A stretch of DNA of 64,000 nucleotides, from contig NC_080689.1 in NCBI RefSeq assembly GCF_030445035.2, positions 24,023,278-24,087,277 on the forward strand, given 5' to 3'. Every line of letters begins with the position of its first letter. Positions within the stretch are counted from its first letter, which is position 1. The notes under the pieces were generated by a model. The model did no database searches and was not told the origin of the DNA. It saw only the letters and a program-made list of their open reading frames with translations. The position numbers were made by a program, and so were the translations under genes. Origin of the DNA: Dasypus novemcinctus. Lineage: Eukaryota > Chordata > Mammalia > Cingulata > Dasypodidae. This document shows, one piece after another, positions 48,983 through 60,630 of this stretch.

Positions 48983-49159
48983 CCTTCTTCCTTAAATAAT
49001 CACCTGGTATCTCTGGACTGCAAGAAAGGAACCAGAGTCCAGGTGGACAGTTCCCAGAGAATGCCGAGAATAGCTGAAACAGATGCAAGATTCAGTGGCT
49101 TCTACAGCATGCAAAAACAGAACCATCTACAGGCAGACGATTTCTACCAAACAGTGTGA
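48983..49159 (+). CDS. CRIM1: CRIM1 last coding exon: cytoplasmic tail and stop
   Basis: The acceptor is taaatAG (48981-48982), after a pyrimidine-rich tract. The exon encodes 58 residues: PSSLNNHLVSLDCKKGTRVQ, then VDSSQRMPRIAETDARFSGF, and YSMQKQNHLQADDFYQTV, with TGA at 49157-49159. It starts in phase 0, matching the upstream donor. The tail is short, hydrophilic and has no catalytic domain. The final YQTV does not fit a class I PDZ ligand, which needs Ser or Thr two residues before the end, where Gln is found. The exon continues into a long 3'UTR. Confidence 0.97.
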   Translation, partial: PSSLNNHLVSLDCKKGTRVQVDSSQRMPRIAETDARFSGFYSMQKQNHLQADDFYQTV

Positions 49160-49527
49160 AGAAAGCCAACTTGGATGAGGTTTTAAAAGACAGAAAATGA
49201 CTAAATCTGCTCTTAAAAGTAAACTAGAGTTTGTGCACTTGCTTAGTGGATTGTATTGGATTGTGACTTGATGTACAGCGCTGAGAACTTACTGGGATAG
49301 GCTCTGTCTACAGCAGTGTGCAGAACAAGCATTCCCACTTTTCCTCAAGATAACTGACCAAGTGTTTTCTTAGAACCAAAGTTTTTAAAGTTGCTGAGAT
49401 ATATTTGCTTGTAAAATAGCTGTAGAGATATTGGGGGTGGGAACAGTGAGTTTGGTTGGGGAACTGGGTGGGAGGGTATTGTTGGGAAGACAAATTGGTC
49501 AGCTTGACTCGGGGAGAAATCCAGTCA

Positions 49528-49533
49528 AATAAA
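49528..49533 (+). terminator. Proximal CRIM1 poly(A) signal candidate
   Basis: A canonical AATAAA lies 369 bases after the stop codon. Use would give a much shorter 3'UTR. Downstream GU-rich sequence is modest, so use is uncertain. Confidence 0.45.
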
Positions 49534-51467
49534 AGCAATTCAGTGGCCCAGCATCCAGAGGATATTTCCCCTATTGCTCTGAAGACTGCACTGGTTGCTG
49601 CAAAGCTCAGGCCTCAATGAGCAGGAAACGAAAAAGGCCTCTTGATCCAGCTGCATTAGCCACCTTATAACTACCAGACGAGCGCATCAGAACATTTTAA
49701 TAGCCATCCCAGGTCTAAAGCCACAAGTTTCTTTTCTGTACAGTCATAACTGCAGTAGGCAGTGAGGAAGCAGGGGAAATGCAGTAGCAACATTTCTCTA
49801 AAGCGGGTTATTAGGGAGATATACAGTTAAACTTTCTGCTGCTTTTGTTTTCTTCCAAGCCAATCAGCCAGTTACTAGCAGAGTCAGAAAATGAACAAGA
49901 TCTAAGTCATTTCTTGATGTGAGCACTGGAGCTTTTCTTACCACAGTGTGGCGGGAAGGAGGGAGAGGGTGAAGAGCACCAGGCGTTTCCAGGGGCTATA
50001 CTTTATTGTTTGTTGTTGCTTTGTTCTGTTATTTTGTTGGTTGTTCATAGTTTTATTGAAGCTCTAGCTTAAGAAGAAACTTTTTTTAAAAAAAGACTGT
50101 TTTGGGATTCTTTTCCTTATTATATACTGATTCTACAAAATAGAAACTACTTCATTTTAATTGTATATTATTCAAGCACCTTTGTTGAAGCTCAAAAAAG
50201 AATTATGCCTCTTTAAAATTAGCAATTATAGGAATATTTATGTAACTATCTTATGCTTCAGAAAAAAAAACAAAAGTATTTGTGTGCGTGTATATATATA
50301 TACATATATATTTATACACATACAATTTATGTTTTCCTGTTGAATGTATTTTTATGAGATTTTAACCAGAACAAAGACAGATAAACAGGCAATCCGTATC
50401 AATGCTTTTGATCACTTACAAATTTTTGAATAACACAAAAATCTCATTCTACCTGCAGTTTAATAGGAAAGAAAGATGTGTGTGTGTATAAATATATATA
50501 TATATACACATTCACTCACAACTAAGTGTGTGTACACATGCCTTGAGCAGCACACTTGCTTTGGTGAAGGTATTCATTTATTAAAATCTTCCTCCTCGTT
50601 TGGATTTGCTTTCATTTGGTTTTCAATTTGCTCACTGGCCAGACACACTGATGGCAGTTAACTTGCATCACTAATCAGCTCCTGGATTTTTTTTTTTTTT
50701 TCAAACAACTGTTTGAAACAACTACTGGAATATTGTCCACAATAAGCTGGAAGTTTGTTGTAGATTGCCTCAAATATAACTCTGACTGTATACTATAGTG
50801 TTAACTTTTCAAACAGCTCTTAGCACTTTTATACTAATTACCCATTTGTGCATTAATTTTTCTTTTAAAAATGCTTGTTTTGAAAGACACAGATACCCAG
50901 TATGCTTAATGTGAAAAGAAAATGTGTTCTGTTTTGTAAAGGAACTTTCAAGTATTGTTGTAAATACTTGGACAGAGGTTGCTGAACTTTAAAAAAAATT
51001 AATTTATTATTATAATGACCTAATTTATTAATCTGAAGATTAACCATTTTTTTGTCTTAGAATATCAAAAAAAAAAAGAAAGAAAAAGGTGTTCTAGCTG
51101 TTTGCATCAAAGAAGAAAAAAGATTTATTATCAAGGGGCAATATTTTTATCTATTTCCAAAAAAAAATTTGTTAATGATATGTTACCAAAAGAGATTTAC
51201 ATCAACCTGATTAGTATAAAATTTTATTGACAATTAATCCATTCCTGGCATAAAAAGAGTCTTTATCAAAAAGGATTGTAAATGCTTGCTTTTTTGTTTT
51301 TCAATCATGGCCATATTATGAAAATACTAACAGGATATAGGACAAGGTGTAAATTTTTTTATTATTATTTTAAAGATATGATTTATCCTGAGTGCTGTAT
51401 CTATTACTCTTTTACTTTGGTTCCTGTTGTGCTCTTGTAAAAGAAAGACAAATATAATTTCCTGAAA

Positions 51468-51473
51468 AATAAA
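51468..51473 (+). terminator. CRIM1 poly(A) signal candidate (distal, first)
   Basis: A canonical AATAAA within 'gaaaaataaaatag', about 2.3 kb after the stop, followed by 'gtagttctacagtttttcct' within 50 bases. Confidence 0.55.
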
Positions 51474-51576
51474 ATAGATATATGGCACTTGGAGTGCACA
51501 GTAGTTCTACAGTTTTTCCTTTTCTTCAAAAAACAAAGGTGTAAGGGGATTATTTGCAGTCTGGTTCTTGGCAGCA

Positions 51577-51582
51577 AATAAA
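51577..51582 (+). terminator. CRIM1 poly(A) signal candidate (distal, last)
   Basis: AATAAA in 'gcagcaaataaacattttga', with cleavage expected near 51595-51605. No further AATAAA occurs on + before the FEZ2 3' end. Confidence 0.65.
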
Positions 51583-51600
51583 CATTTTGAATCTATCATA

Positions 51601-52704
51601 CATTGTCGCTTTCAAAAAGATTGCATATTTGCATTGAGTAGAAAGGCAAATAGTGCCTGTCTTTAAAGGTTATCCGTCTGCTGAGCCTCCAGGGTCACAT
51701 AAACCCTGATCTTAGAAAGCAGGCCTTTCCCCAGGAATCTGAAGGGTGCCCCCCACCCCCATCCCGAGCGCATCACACAAGGATGCTGTGCTAAGGGAGG
51801 CAAGTTAACCCCCTGCCATCAGTCACTAGTCAGAAGCTTCATCATGCACAGGACAGAGGTTGGGGTGGGGAAACCCAGTAGTTACCGCTGAAGAAGGAGG
51901 CAGTTACCAAATCAAATCAGGAGAAAGTTAAATTAGAAGGGGACCTTAGTTCATAGGAAAAATGCATATATTTCATGCACTTACAGGAGCATCAACTTAA
52001 GAATGAGAGTTGAATCACTTCAAAAATAGCCCATGGCCTTTTTACTATATAGTATGTCTTCTAAAGCTACATTTCTTCAGATAAAAGGCATAATTGTTAC
52101 AAATGCAGATACAATTAGTTTAAATTAATATTACATAAGTATGTGACTTCACTAATTTGAGGGAGAGGGGAAAATAACTTCCATATTTTCACTGGCAATT
52201 ATGACATTACTAAAACAAGGAAATATCTCGGTCCTACATGTTCCTAGATAGTGGCTGAAATGCCAAGCTGGCATTCAACTTCAGAGTGAGATACCAGCCT
52301 TTGCAGTCACTGTGTTCCAGTTACTGAGTGAGTGAAGAAGATGGACTTCTCTATGCCCACAGATGTTTTAAGTGGAATTTTTAAAGCCTCATGATAACAG
52401 GTTCCATAAACACTCCTACTACACTCACGTTATGTAAGGGAGGGGGCTGCCATGGCTGTTTGGAATTTCTCACAGCCCCAGAAAATGAGCAGGACTTCTA
52501 GCATTCCACAGCAGCTCAGCACAGTCTGGAAAAATCCTCTGCCCCTCCTCCACGGCTCCATGGAACAAGTCAGGGTTTCTCCAGCTAACACACTGCAGTG
52601 ATGGTGTCTGCATAGAATAGTAAGGGAAAATACCACAAGGAAAGAAATCTCATTGGAAAAAACACAATATGAACTCAAAAATAAGGCTGTCAAGCACATA
52701 TTCC
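51601..52704. other. Intergenic spacer between the convergent CRIM1 and FEZ2 3' ends
   Basis: About 1.1 kb with no exon, RNA gene or named repeat. A C run near 51750-51764 and the A/T run at 52704-52719 are the only notable features. Confidence 0.7.
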
Positions 52705-53653
52705 TTTTTTTTTTTTTTTACATTTATTAAATGACCTTGACTTGACTGGAACCAGCAAGTGTTTCATAACCAATGATGTGTACGTGGGTAGCTGTTTCTA
52801 GAATTAGTACCATAGAAAAATACTGAGGCGTGAATGTAACACAGTTCATTATGGGACATAGACAATGCTGCAGCAGTTTCTTCAGCACCTTTAAGGATAC
52901 CAACTCCTTTTAAATTACACTTCTTCACAGACACACAGCACAAAACATTTCAACATCTAAAGTTAATCAGATTCTGAAAGTGCATGGCAACTTAGTACTT
53001 AAAATTTGAACAGTGGTGACAATCAGAAGGCTATACAATTAGTTACCTCCAGCATTTTCGATGCTGACTAAGTATTAAGCCAGAGTAATGCATATTCTGG
53101 TTTCACTTCAAGAATAGCCCAAGTTTGTTAGGTTTCAAATTCTGAAAAATACTGGTAGGTAATATTTAAACTGACAATTCTCTTACAAAAGTCAGGTTGG
53201 TTCTTGCCAACACTGAAGAATAGCTATAGTATAAATCTCTCAATGCTTTAATCTTCCTCTTCAGTGCACTTGAGATCTAGAAAGCCATAAAAACTCAAAT
53301 GAGCATACTGTCAGTAATGAAAAATATAACTGCACATGCACAATTAGTATCACTTCCCCTTACTCTAAACTAAATTAGAAAAAAGTCCATACTTGTTTAA
53401 AACAGAGTTAACAAAAACCCTTTCTAGAATCCAAAATAGTGCCATATTTTTCTTGGTTCTATAATATAAAGATTTAGTGTAGTCATGATCTGTTAATACT
53501 GAACCACAAACCAAAGTTCAAGTGTGCTGTGTTTCCAATAACAGGAAAGTAATTGTAGCCAGCTTTCAGAATAATGCTATAGGAAATCTAGCTTGTTGTC
53601 CGTGGAAGATAAAGCTGCTCCTTTCTTGATGCCGCTCTATGTAGGACACAGAA
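52705..53653 (-). CDS. FEZ2: FEZ2 last exon: final five residues, stop and 3'UTR
   Basis: On the - strand the acceptor ctctAG (53655-53654) is followed by the codons that complete V and add LCPT, with TAG at 53639-53637. Only 17 bases (53653-53637) are coding. The C-terminus LKVLCPT is the known end of FEZ2. About 930 bases of 3'UTR follow, to a poly(A) signal AATAAA at 52728-52723. A genomic A run lies just past it on the - strand (52719-52704). The exon holds no repeat that I recognise. Confidence 0.92.
52723..52728 (-). terminator. FEZ2 poly(A) signal
   Basis: TTTATT on + is AATAAA on the - strand, about 910 bases after the FEZ2 stop. The A run immediately downstream means internally primed cDNAs could mimic this end. 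Confidence 0.6.
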
Positions 53654-55973
53654 CTAGAGGAAGAAAAAGAAGTTTCAATAGAAGTGAATATTTTCTGTAC
53701 ATTTATACAACCGTGTACATATTTTACATACATTTATTTATGTATAGAAAGACACCATTAAGTAATGACAACTAAAATTTTAATGCATGGATCTAAACCA
53801 GCAATTTTAAAGAAGGTTTTACAAGGCTTCAAGCTACAATGAAAAGTTCTCTCAAAGTGCATTTCAGAATTTCCCAGAAATTAGATACCAAAAAGCCACG
53901 TCTCTTAGAGATAGAAAGCCACAGCATCAGCCCTATACCACGACACTTGCAACACAGCGAAGCGGCTCCCTGGTGAAGACAAGGGTACGAGTTTCTACAC
54001 ACTTCTTTCCCATCTAGGATCAGCACAGCAGCCCTTACGTCTGCCATGAGCTTCTGAGATAATTAAGCAGATGTGAGAAAGAGAAGCTTAATTCACACAG
54101 CACCCATCCTATCTGTCTCAGCCAAATACGGCCACTTTCCTATCTCTCCTTTTTCACCTACCTTAAAACTAAAACTGTATATTTAGGCAGCCAAACCACA
54201 CTAGCGCCAACAACCAAGACCAAGTCCAGCCAGCAAAGGCAAGGAGTGCTCCCCCCTGAGGAATCCCCCATCCCAGGCACAGTGTTCCATTCCTGGCCCC
54301 CCAGGAAGAGAAACGGTTAAATGGCTGAATTTCTAAGATGGGTGGAAAAGAGCATTTGCAATTGCCGCAGGCCGACATCTTCCCCCACGCCCTTGAACAT
54401 CCCTGTGCGTGACACACACCTCTTTATTTCCCAGGTCTACAGTCGCCCCTGTTGTCGGAGTCCTAGCTGTTTTCCACCCTGTCCTCAAAACACAAAGCCA
54501 AGACAAAACCACGACACAGGCACCCAAACAGCTCACAGACGCAGGTACCATCAAGACAGAACTGGGCTCACAGGCCCGAGCCAGCGGCTTGCGCAGGAGG
54601 ACTGCATGGACTGCTTCCCTAAGGCATGCGCTTTGGGTTCGCAGTTACAGTTCTGCATTTTCAGAGTAAAGAATTAGAAATCATTGCCCCTAGTGCACTC
54701 TGTTCTTGCCCGCAGTCAAATGACAGAAATAGCTAGAGAATGCTTCAGAAGTTCACGCTGTCTCTGGCCCTCTTGGGACCCAAGATGATTAAAATTTACG
54801 GCACGTTTTTTATGTTCATCTCATTTCTGTTTCACATCTAGAAGAACAAACCTCAGAAGAGACCAGCTTTCATACCAATTCTAGTACAACGCAAAGGCAG
54901 CTGAAGATGTCAGTATTAAAAGAAAAATTTTTTTTCAGAATTTAATGGGGGAAAAAGCTCTACATCAGAAAAATAGTTTATTGTAATAAAATGATGTCAA
55001 CTGAATCTTTTCCACTACTGTGTTATCTCACTAATGGTGGACAAGAATTTTCATATCCACATCAAATCTCTCACAAGTATTATTCACTACAAGCCCCTGT
55101 GCATAACCAGACCGAGGTTCTCTCCTTTGTGAAGTTACAGAAGAAAGTCCCATCTGACACCAACATCTAAGAAATCCCACCTTTCCTCATGCTTAGCTGA
55201 CAACTCTGACAGAGAGAATCCGAAGGAGAAAAAGGTTACCAGAAAAAGAATGCTCTCAAAATTTGATCACATATTTTGTTTTGTTCTGAAAATCTGCTGC
55301 TTTAAAACTGCGAATTTTTTAAAACTTCATTGAAAAGTATTAGTTTACCTATAAATAAATAAGTTCTCCAGTCCCCTCTTTATCTCCCAGGTTCTACCCT
55401 TTCTGGAACTAATCACCTTTCTTCATCTTCTATTGTCATCCTCAAGATTTATGGCTCGTTTTCCCCTGTCCTGGGTATGTGAAGAGCTCCTTCCCCCACC
55501 TCCCCGTGCCTCACACCAGTCCCTCCAGCCCTCAGCCTTCCCTGTGGGCTGTTAACTGACTGGTCTGTTCCCTCCTTCATCCATCCTCACAGCTGGCCCA
55601 TCCTTCCTCCTCTGCTGTCCCCACGACAACAGAAACCCCCTTCTCAAACCCTCTCAATGTCGACACCTGATACAGAATGACAGCAATATCTTATTAATTT
55701 TCCTCCACTGCCTCCCTCAATGTTTATAATTAAGCTGTGGAAATTTTTATAGCCCGGGACCTCAAATAAGGCTTACATTTTATATAACTATAGTTTATAA
55801 TTTTGGTAGCATAAGTAAGCCATGGGTCTATCATCACCCCACACACCAATAACTGAATAGAAGCCTAATAAAAGTTATGCACTTGCAAGTTATTTTTTAA
55901 TCTAATAAGACAATACATTTATTGATTAATTAAAACTTTCCAACCATTGCAAATACACCATTGTAACACTCAC
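53654..55973. other. Last FEZ2 intron
   Basis: Intron of 2.3 kb. A pyrimidine-rich section at about 55370-55660 may be an old repeat but I cannot name it. Nothing else is recognised. Confidence 0.7.
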
Positions 55974-56039
55974 CTTTCAGTATATAATCAGTTAACAAGC
56001 TTGGAACTTTTTCACTGTCCTCCTTCATGGCACGAAGAA
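55974..56039 (-). CDS. FEZ2: FEZ2 penultimate coding exon
   Basis: A 66-bp exon on the - strand, acceptor ttttgcAG (56041-56040) and donor GTGAGT (from 55973). It completes an Ile codon and encodes LRAMKEDSEKVPSLLTDYIL K. This is the conserved C-terminal region of the FEZ family, which act as kinesin adaptors in axonal transport and bind partners such as PKC-zeta and SCOCO (best shown for FEZ1). The phase-1 start and phase-1 end match the flanking exons. The sequence is intact and near identical to the human one I recall. Confidence 0.95.
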
Positions 56040-56499
56040 CTGCAAAATAAGCAAGAAAAAAAGGCAACAATTTAAAACTCAGATCAAAATATTATTTTAT
56101 TTCAATTTCTGTAGTCTTATTCTCAACTCTTAAAGGGACAGTCAGCAATACTCTCAAAGTAACCTATTTTATTAAAAGGTTTCCTTCTTAGAAAATTTCT
56201 CTTAAAAGAACAAATTCCATGAAGCAGCACCCAGCACCTGCCAGGCTACCTACTGCTCATGTCCTGCGGAGGAACCTGGTGAAATCACCTCATCCTCAGG
56301 GATCCTCAAGGGAATCTTTGGCAATTTATCTTCTAAGTACAGACCAAATTAGTGGTTTAAAAAAAACTAGACCATTCAGGTAAAAAATAAATCCATAAAT
56401 ACTACACTTTAACAGTTACTGCCAATAGAGACTTCCCCAGAGCCTTCTGTGGAAAATGCTTCACTATTTTTTCCCCAGGATGCTAAAGCCACCCAGGAT

Positions 56500-56725
56500 A
56501 GCTGTCAAGTCAGCGTTCCTGACTTAAACCCTGGCTTCCACACTTCCTAGCTGTGTGACTTTAAGCCAGTTACTTAACCACTCTGCACACCAAGTTCCTT
56601 AACTGTAAAATGAGCTTAATAATTAGAGCTGCCTCAAAGGTTTGTTATGGGATTAAGATACAAATAGATGTAAAGCACTTAAAACAGTGCCTGGCGCACA
56701 GTATATGCTGGGAAAGTATGGCCTT
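56500..56725 (+). repeat. MIR SINE relic
   Basis: It reads 'cacttcctagctgtgtgact' 'ttaagccagttacttaacca', then 'aactgtaaaatgagcttaat' and 'cagtgcctggcgcacagtat', a well preserved MIR. Confidence 0.88.
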
Positions 56726-57751
56726 TAATTCTTAATATGACTAATTTATTTTATGACCACCATTACTGCACCTGGCATCCCCCTCCAGAAGCCTCGTGAG
56801 GAAGCCCACATGTCCACAGGTGCTGTCATTGTCTTCACAGGCCTTTTTCACTCTTTTACCTCTAAAGGTGGTAGTAGGAAAGGTTTTTCTCCCCAAAGTT
56901 TTCATGAGCCCGTCACTTTTTATTTTCAAAGTGCGGGTCAACCATCTACTATCTGCACCTTCCTGTCGTCATGGATGTGTGAGGCTGGATGTTCATGCAC
57001 ACACCCTACACACATTCACGCACCCGAGAGGAGCCACAGGGCCCCAGCTGTGCCAATCTAAGAAGACATCATCTAAGGGTCATCCTAATGACATTGTCAT
57101 GTTGGAATTATGACTAGTTTTTTGACCAAGAAAGTGTGTGTTCTTGATCTGATAAGCTGAAGTCCCCAGGAGTTTCTGACTCCTGAGCAATATTTCCATT
57201 CCCTTCTCAGAGGGCTACTACGTCCATTATTTCTGCTTTACACTTAGGATTTGTTTTGTTTTAGTTTTTTTTAAGTTCCATATAAAATCACAATACAAAA
57301 AAAACCCCAGTATATTAAAAGTACATTGGACAGGGAATTTAGAGACCTAGATGGATAATTCCAGTGTGATCTTGGGCACTTATAAATAGGAGTTCTTCCT
57401 TAAAAGTTGGGAGGTTGCCCACCCAGTTTAATTTCTTGACTCTTTATTTTAGACTGGCTGGTATCACTTGATTTATCCATACTTAAACATAAAATGTTTT
57501 AAAGTAAGTATTATTCATGGAAGGAAAGAATAAAAGCTTCAGATTAGCTGGCAGATAGCTAGTAAATAAGACACGAACTTCCCTTGTGCACAGCCCCCCC
57601 ACCTCCCAAACCCGCCAATGCCTCCCCATCCTTAACTTCCCAGGGCATCTCTGTAAATAACAGGTAGAGAACCAGAGTTCAGGGCTCATTTATGGCTATC
57701 GTAAGAGAGGCTCAATAGCATGCACATTTAAATCTAACAGACTATTTTAAA

Positions 57752-57869
57752 TGCAAGCTCCTCAAGGATGGGAGTAGGTTTGTCTTGCTTTGTTCATTGA
57801 AGTACCTCAAGGGCCCAGAACACGGCCCGGCACAGAGTGGGCCTTCAATAAATATTTGCCGAATGAATG
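57752..57869 (+). repeat. L2 LINE 3'-end relic
   Basis: 'gcaagctcctcaaggatggg' through 'ggcccggcacagagtgggcc' to 'ttcaataaatatttgccgaa' 'tgaatg' is the L2 3' terminus in sense order. Confidence 0.85.
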
Positions 57870-58278
57870 TCCTTAAACATTACTCTCACCATCTGTTCCA
57901 CCCATAACTACTACCTTTGGTTCTACATTCCTAAGAAAGGAAAGTGTTTTCGGCCAGTCTTGCCCTAAATCCTTCCTATTCAGTTACTGTCGGTCATATT
58001 TAAATAAGATCCCTGAAGCATCTAATTTATTAATAAATTAATATGTTCTTAAACATACAAGAAGTAATGAAGATTCAAGTTGTATTTTTTCCCAAAACCT
58101 TAGCTTGCAAATATTTCAAAGGTAAGAAAAAAACGTCACAACCATTTGTGGGTATCAATCATCTACTATCCTAAATTGACAAAATCAAAAACAACAACAA
58201 AAATCAGCCAACTAAAATCATGTATTTAAGAATCAGCAAAAGTAAACAATGTAACAATTTAATTTTATCTTTGCTCAC

Positions 58279-58354
58279 TTTTTGTTAATATTTGAAGATC
58301 TTCAACAGACGGCGGTCCATTTTTTTTCTCATAAGGAATGACTGTTGTCAAGTA
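58279..58354 (-). CDS. FEZ2: FEZ2 coding exon (YLTTVIPYEKK region)
   Basis: A 76-bp exon on the - strand, acceptor ttggcAG (58356-58355) and donor GTGAGC (from 58278). It encodes YLTTVIPYEKKNGPPSVEDL and QILTK, with one base left to start the next Ile codon. It begins in phase 0 and ends in phase 1. The sequence is the conserved C-terminal FEZ block just before LRAMKEDSEK. No damage is seen. Confidence 0.95.
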
Positions 58355-60549
58355 CTGCCAAGTTAAAAAAAACACATGTCATTAAATCTGAATTACTTTA
58401 TCTGCAAAAAAAAAAAAATTGATGCAGTATTAGGAGATCTATTTTATAACATGAAACATGAGCTACTTTGGCAATGAAAACGCAGGTATAGGAATAAAGG
58501 TATCAGCTGGGGCTCTCTTGACCACATCTGTCTGCTCATACAAGCCCATGTCAGTGTAAATCTCCGCTTACTCTTTTGCATTTCAGTTATTGAAAAAATT
58601 TCAGAGGACTAGATCTGAGCATGATTTGTTCAATTTGTTAATTTTTTAAAGTGAATCCTTATCTAACATTCTCTTTGCATACTTTAACACATTTTTAAAT
58701 CATTTAAACTAAATTTTTAAAAGTTGTAAGAGTACTACAAAACAAAATAATTTCCAACAGCCAAATAACTGTCTTTCAGACCATTTCTATTCCAATTGAA
58801 CAAAATGGTCACATGAATAACCTGACTTTAAAAACACCTACCATCTTCTTCCAGAAATGAATGCAGAACTCTTCTCCAAATAATTTTAGGAGTGTATTAT
58901 TATCTTATATTATTGTATAAGTACTTATAAGTGTTTAAAGGTATTAAAGAAAAAAGTGAAATGAGAGAATGGCCTAGAGGGGAAATAAATAATGAAAATT
59001 AATGTTTGAAATTGAAACAAACTACCTAATTTACCTCTTGTGAGAGCTCACAAGAGAGTTATATCATATATCCATAAAAGCATAATCTAAAAATGACTGT
59101 CAAGATTCTCCTACTGTGACCAACCCACCAAAAAAATTATAGTTTCATGTAGTTTGCACACATGCATCTAGAGATCTATTGGTTCTGACTTGGAATCTCT
59201 TCAGCACCACCCATTATTTAGCTCTAAGCCCAAAATCTTAGCTCCAGTGAGGAATTATTATCCCACCCATAACTGAAAAACAAGATCAAGAAAGTGACTT
59301 AACAATAATTGGATTGCTAGGTCCAGAAAAGAAGTAAAAGTGAATTGTTCAATCTTTAAGAAACTTAGCTTTACACCATCTTTTCAGTATAGACTTCTCC
59401 AAGGGGATGCTCAATTCTATAACCAAATATGTTTCTTTGTAAAGAACATAAGCCAGAAATATGCCCTTCTGAAGCTTCATAATAACATGTGTGCCAGGCA
59501 ACTCTGAGAAGCAGCAAGAATCTGCCCTGCATGCATGCCATCAGCTGCAATTCAGGCCCTCTGCCGCCATTCCTGTGTGTTCAATCAGTTTGAAGTTGTT
59601 TTGCTATCCTGTGGGTTTCAGAGAGGTGAGAGGCACCAGAATAAAATAAAAAATCCAACCATCCCCTCCTGGAGCCCCTTTCTGAGCTGCAAACGTCAGG
59701 CAAACCTCCCCTCTTTAATGTTGATTCTCTTCCTCCTTCAGTAATACAGAACTATCTTCCATAAAACCTCTCAGCTCAAAGCCTTCTTTGGATAAAGTAC
59801 CTATTTTCTACATTCTACACACATTCTTAATCTCTACTTAAAAGCTAACTCAGAATCTTTCTTTTGAACTGAAAATTTCAAACTATAAAAGGTAATTTTA
59901 AGCATACTCATTAATGCAGAGAAGCTTCCCAATTTCAAGATATTTCTTAAATCATAATATAAAAATGTTAAGCAAATTGAACATACTTGAGTTATGTTCA
60001 TATCCACTCGTGATTTTGTAAAAATAATGCTTCACATGGCAGACAACTGAGTTAGCAATCTTATTTAAAATCATAAGAAATTCATTTAAAAGAAGGCGAG
60101 TTATATTTACCTATAAAAGAATGTTGATATACATATTTTTGACCAAAACTTCTAGTTAAAAAATACTAACATCTGGCTTTCCTCCCACTATAACATATCT
60201 TGTTTCCTAGATTTTTAGAATTAAAGTAGCATATTCTGGTTACTTTCTACAATCAGATTTTCTACCAATGCATTATGTCAATACATTAATATCTGTTTGT
60301 TTAAGGATAAGATGAATGAAACTCTAAAATATGAATTAAGAATACATTTAAGCTAGTCCCCAATTTGAAAAATGTTTTTTCCCCAAAGGGGAATTTTGTT
60401 CATTATCAAGATTATAAATATAATTAACTTTAATTTCTTTCTTTTAAGCAATGGTTTTAGTAAACTAATAAAACTGCCAATTTTCAGAATCTCCACTTAC
60501 ACAGAGAATCAAAAAGCAGAGAATGAAGAAAATAAGGATAACCGAGCAC
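58355..60549. other. FEZ2 intron
   Basis: Intron of 2.2 kb, AT-rich. A possible antisense MIR piece lies near 59250-59330 but is too diverged to call. No other feature is recognised. Confidence 0.7.
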
Positions 60550-60630
60550 CTGTTTCTCTCCACCTGAATTTCCAAAGGTGTGGCGGAGGCCATTCTGAAT
60601 GACATTTGAGATCCCTTCCACGCTGAAGCG
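60550..60630 (-). CDS. FEZ2: FEZ2 81-bp exon, probable in-frame cassette
   Basis: On the - strand the acceptor is gctttt-AG (60632-60631) and the donor GTGCTC (from 60549). It encodes 27 residues, RFSVEGISNVIQNGLRHTFG and NSGGEKQ. Both borders are phase 0 and the length is a multiple of three, so it can be included or skipped without a frameshift. Its donor is poor (GTGCTC against GTRAGT), unlike the strong donors of the next two FEZ2 exons. I recall that FEZ2 isoforms differ by 27 residues in this region, which would fit, though I cannot check it here. The exon before it is not in the window. Confidence 0.93.

Larger units (their letters stand above)
1..51600 (+). other. CRIM1: CRIM1 gene, 3' part (eight exons plus 3'UTR)
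   Basis: Eight exons on the + strand join in frame: 1508-1629, 3389-3598, 7105-7320, 12589-12810, 30257-30451, 36929-37051, 40194-40384 and 48983-49159 (to the stop). Together they encode 484 residues, close to the C-terminal 47% of the roughly 1036-residue human protein. The order seen is antistasin segment, four ten-cysteine VWC domains, juxtamembrane linker, transmembrane helix and a basic cytoplasmic tail. CRIM1 is a type I membrane protein that binds BMPs through its VWC repeats and limits their processing and delivery to the cell surface; that role is known for the family. The signal peptide, IGFBP domain and first two VWC domains must lie upstream of the window. FEZ2 follows in convergent orientation, matching human synteny. 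Every donor is GT and every acceptor AG. Confidence 0.96.
49160..51600 (+). other. CRIM1: CRIM1 3'UTR
   Basis: About 2.4 kb of AT-rich untranslated sequence follows the stop, with no interspersed repeat that I can recognise and T- and A-rich blocks typical of conserved 3'UTRs. It contains TA/TG runs near 50290-50312 and 50477-50510 and an A/G-rich block near 51065-51125. Candidate poly(A) signals are AATAAA at 49528-49533, 51468-51473 and 51577-51582. The last is followed by TG- and T-containing sequence and is the likely main end. Confidence 0.85.
56040..58278. other. FEZ2 intron
   Basis: Intron of 2.2 kb with a MIR relic at about 56500-56725 and an L2 3' end at 57752-57869. A short C run sits at 57595-57601. 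Confidence 0.75.

Noticed and set aside
54321..54677. A 118-codon frame on + in the last FEZ2 intron
   Set aside because: It overlaps several other frames on both strands, has no domain, and lies in intron sequence.
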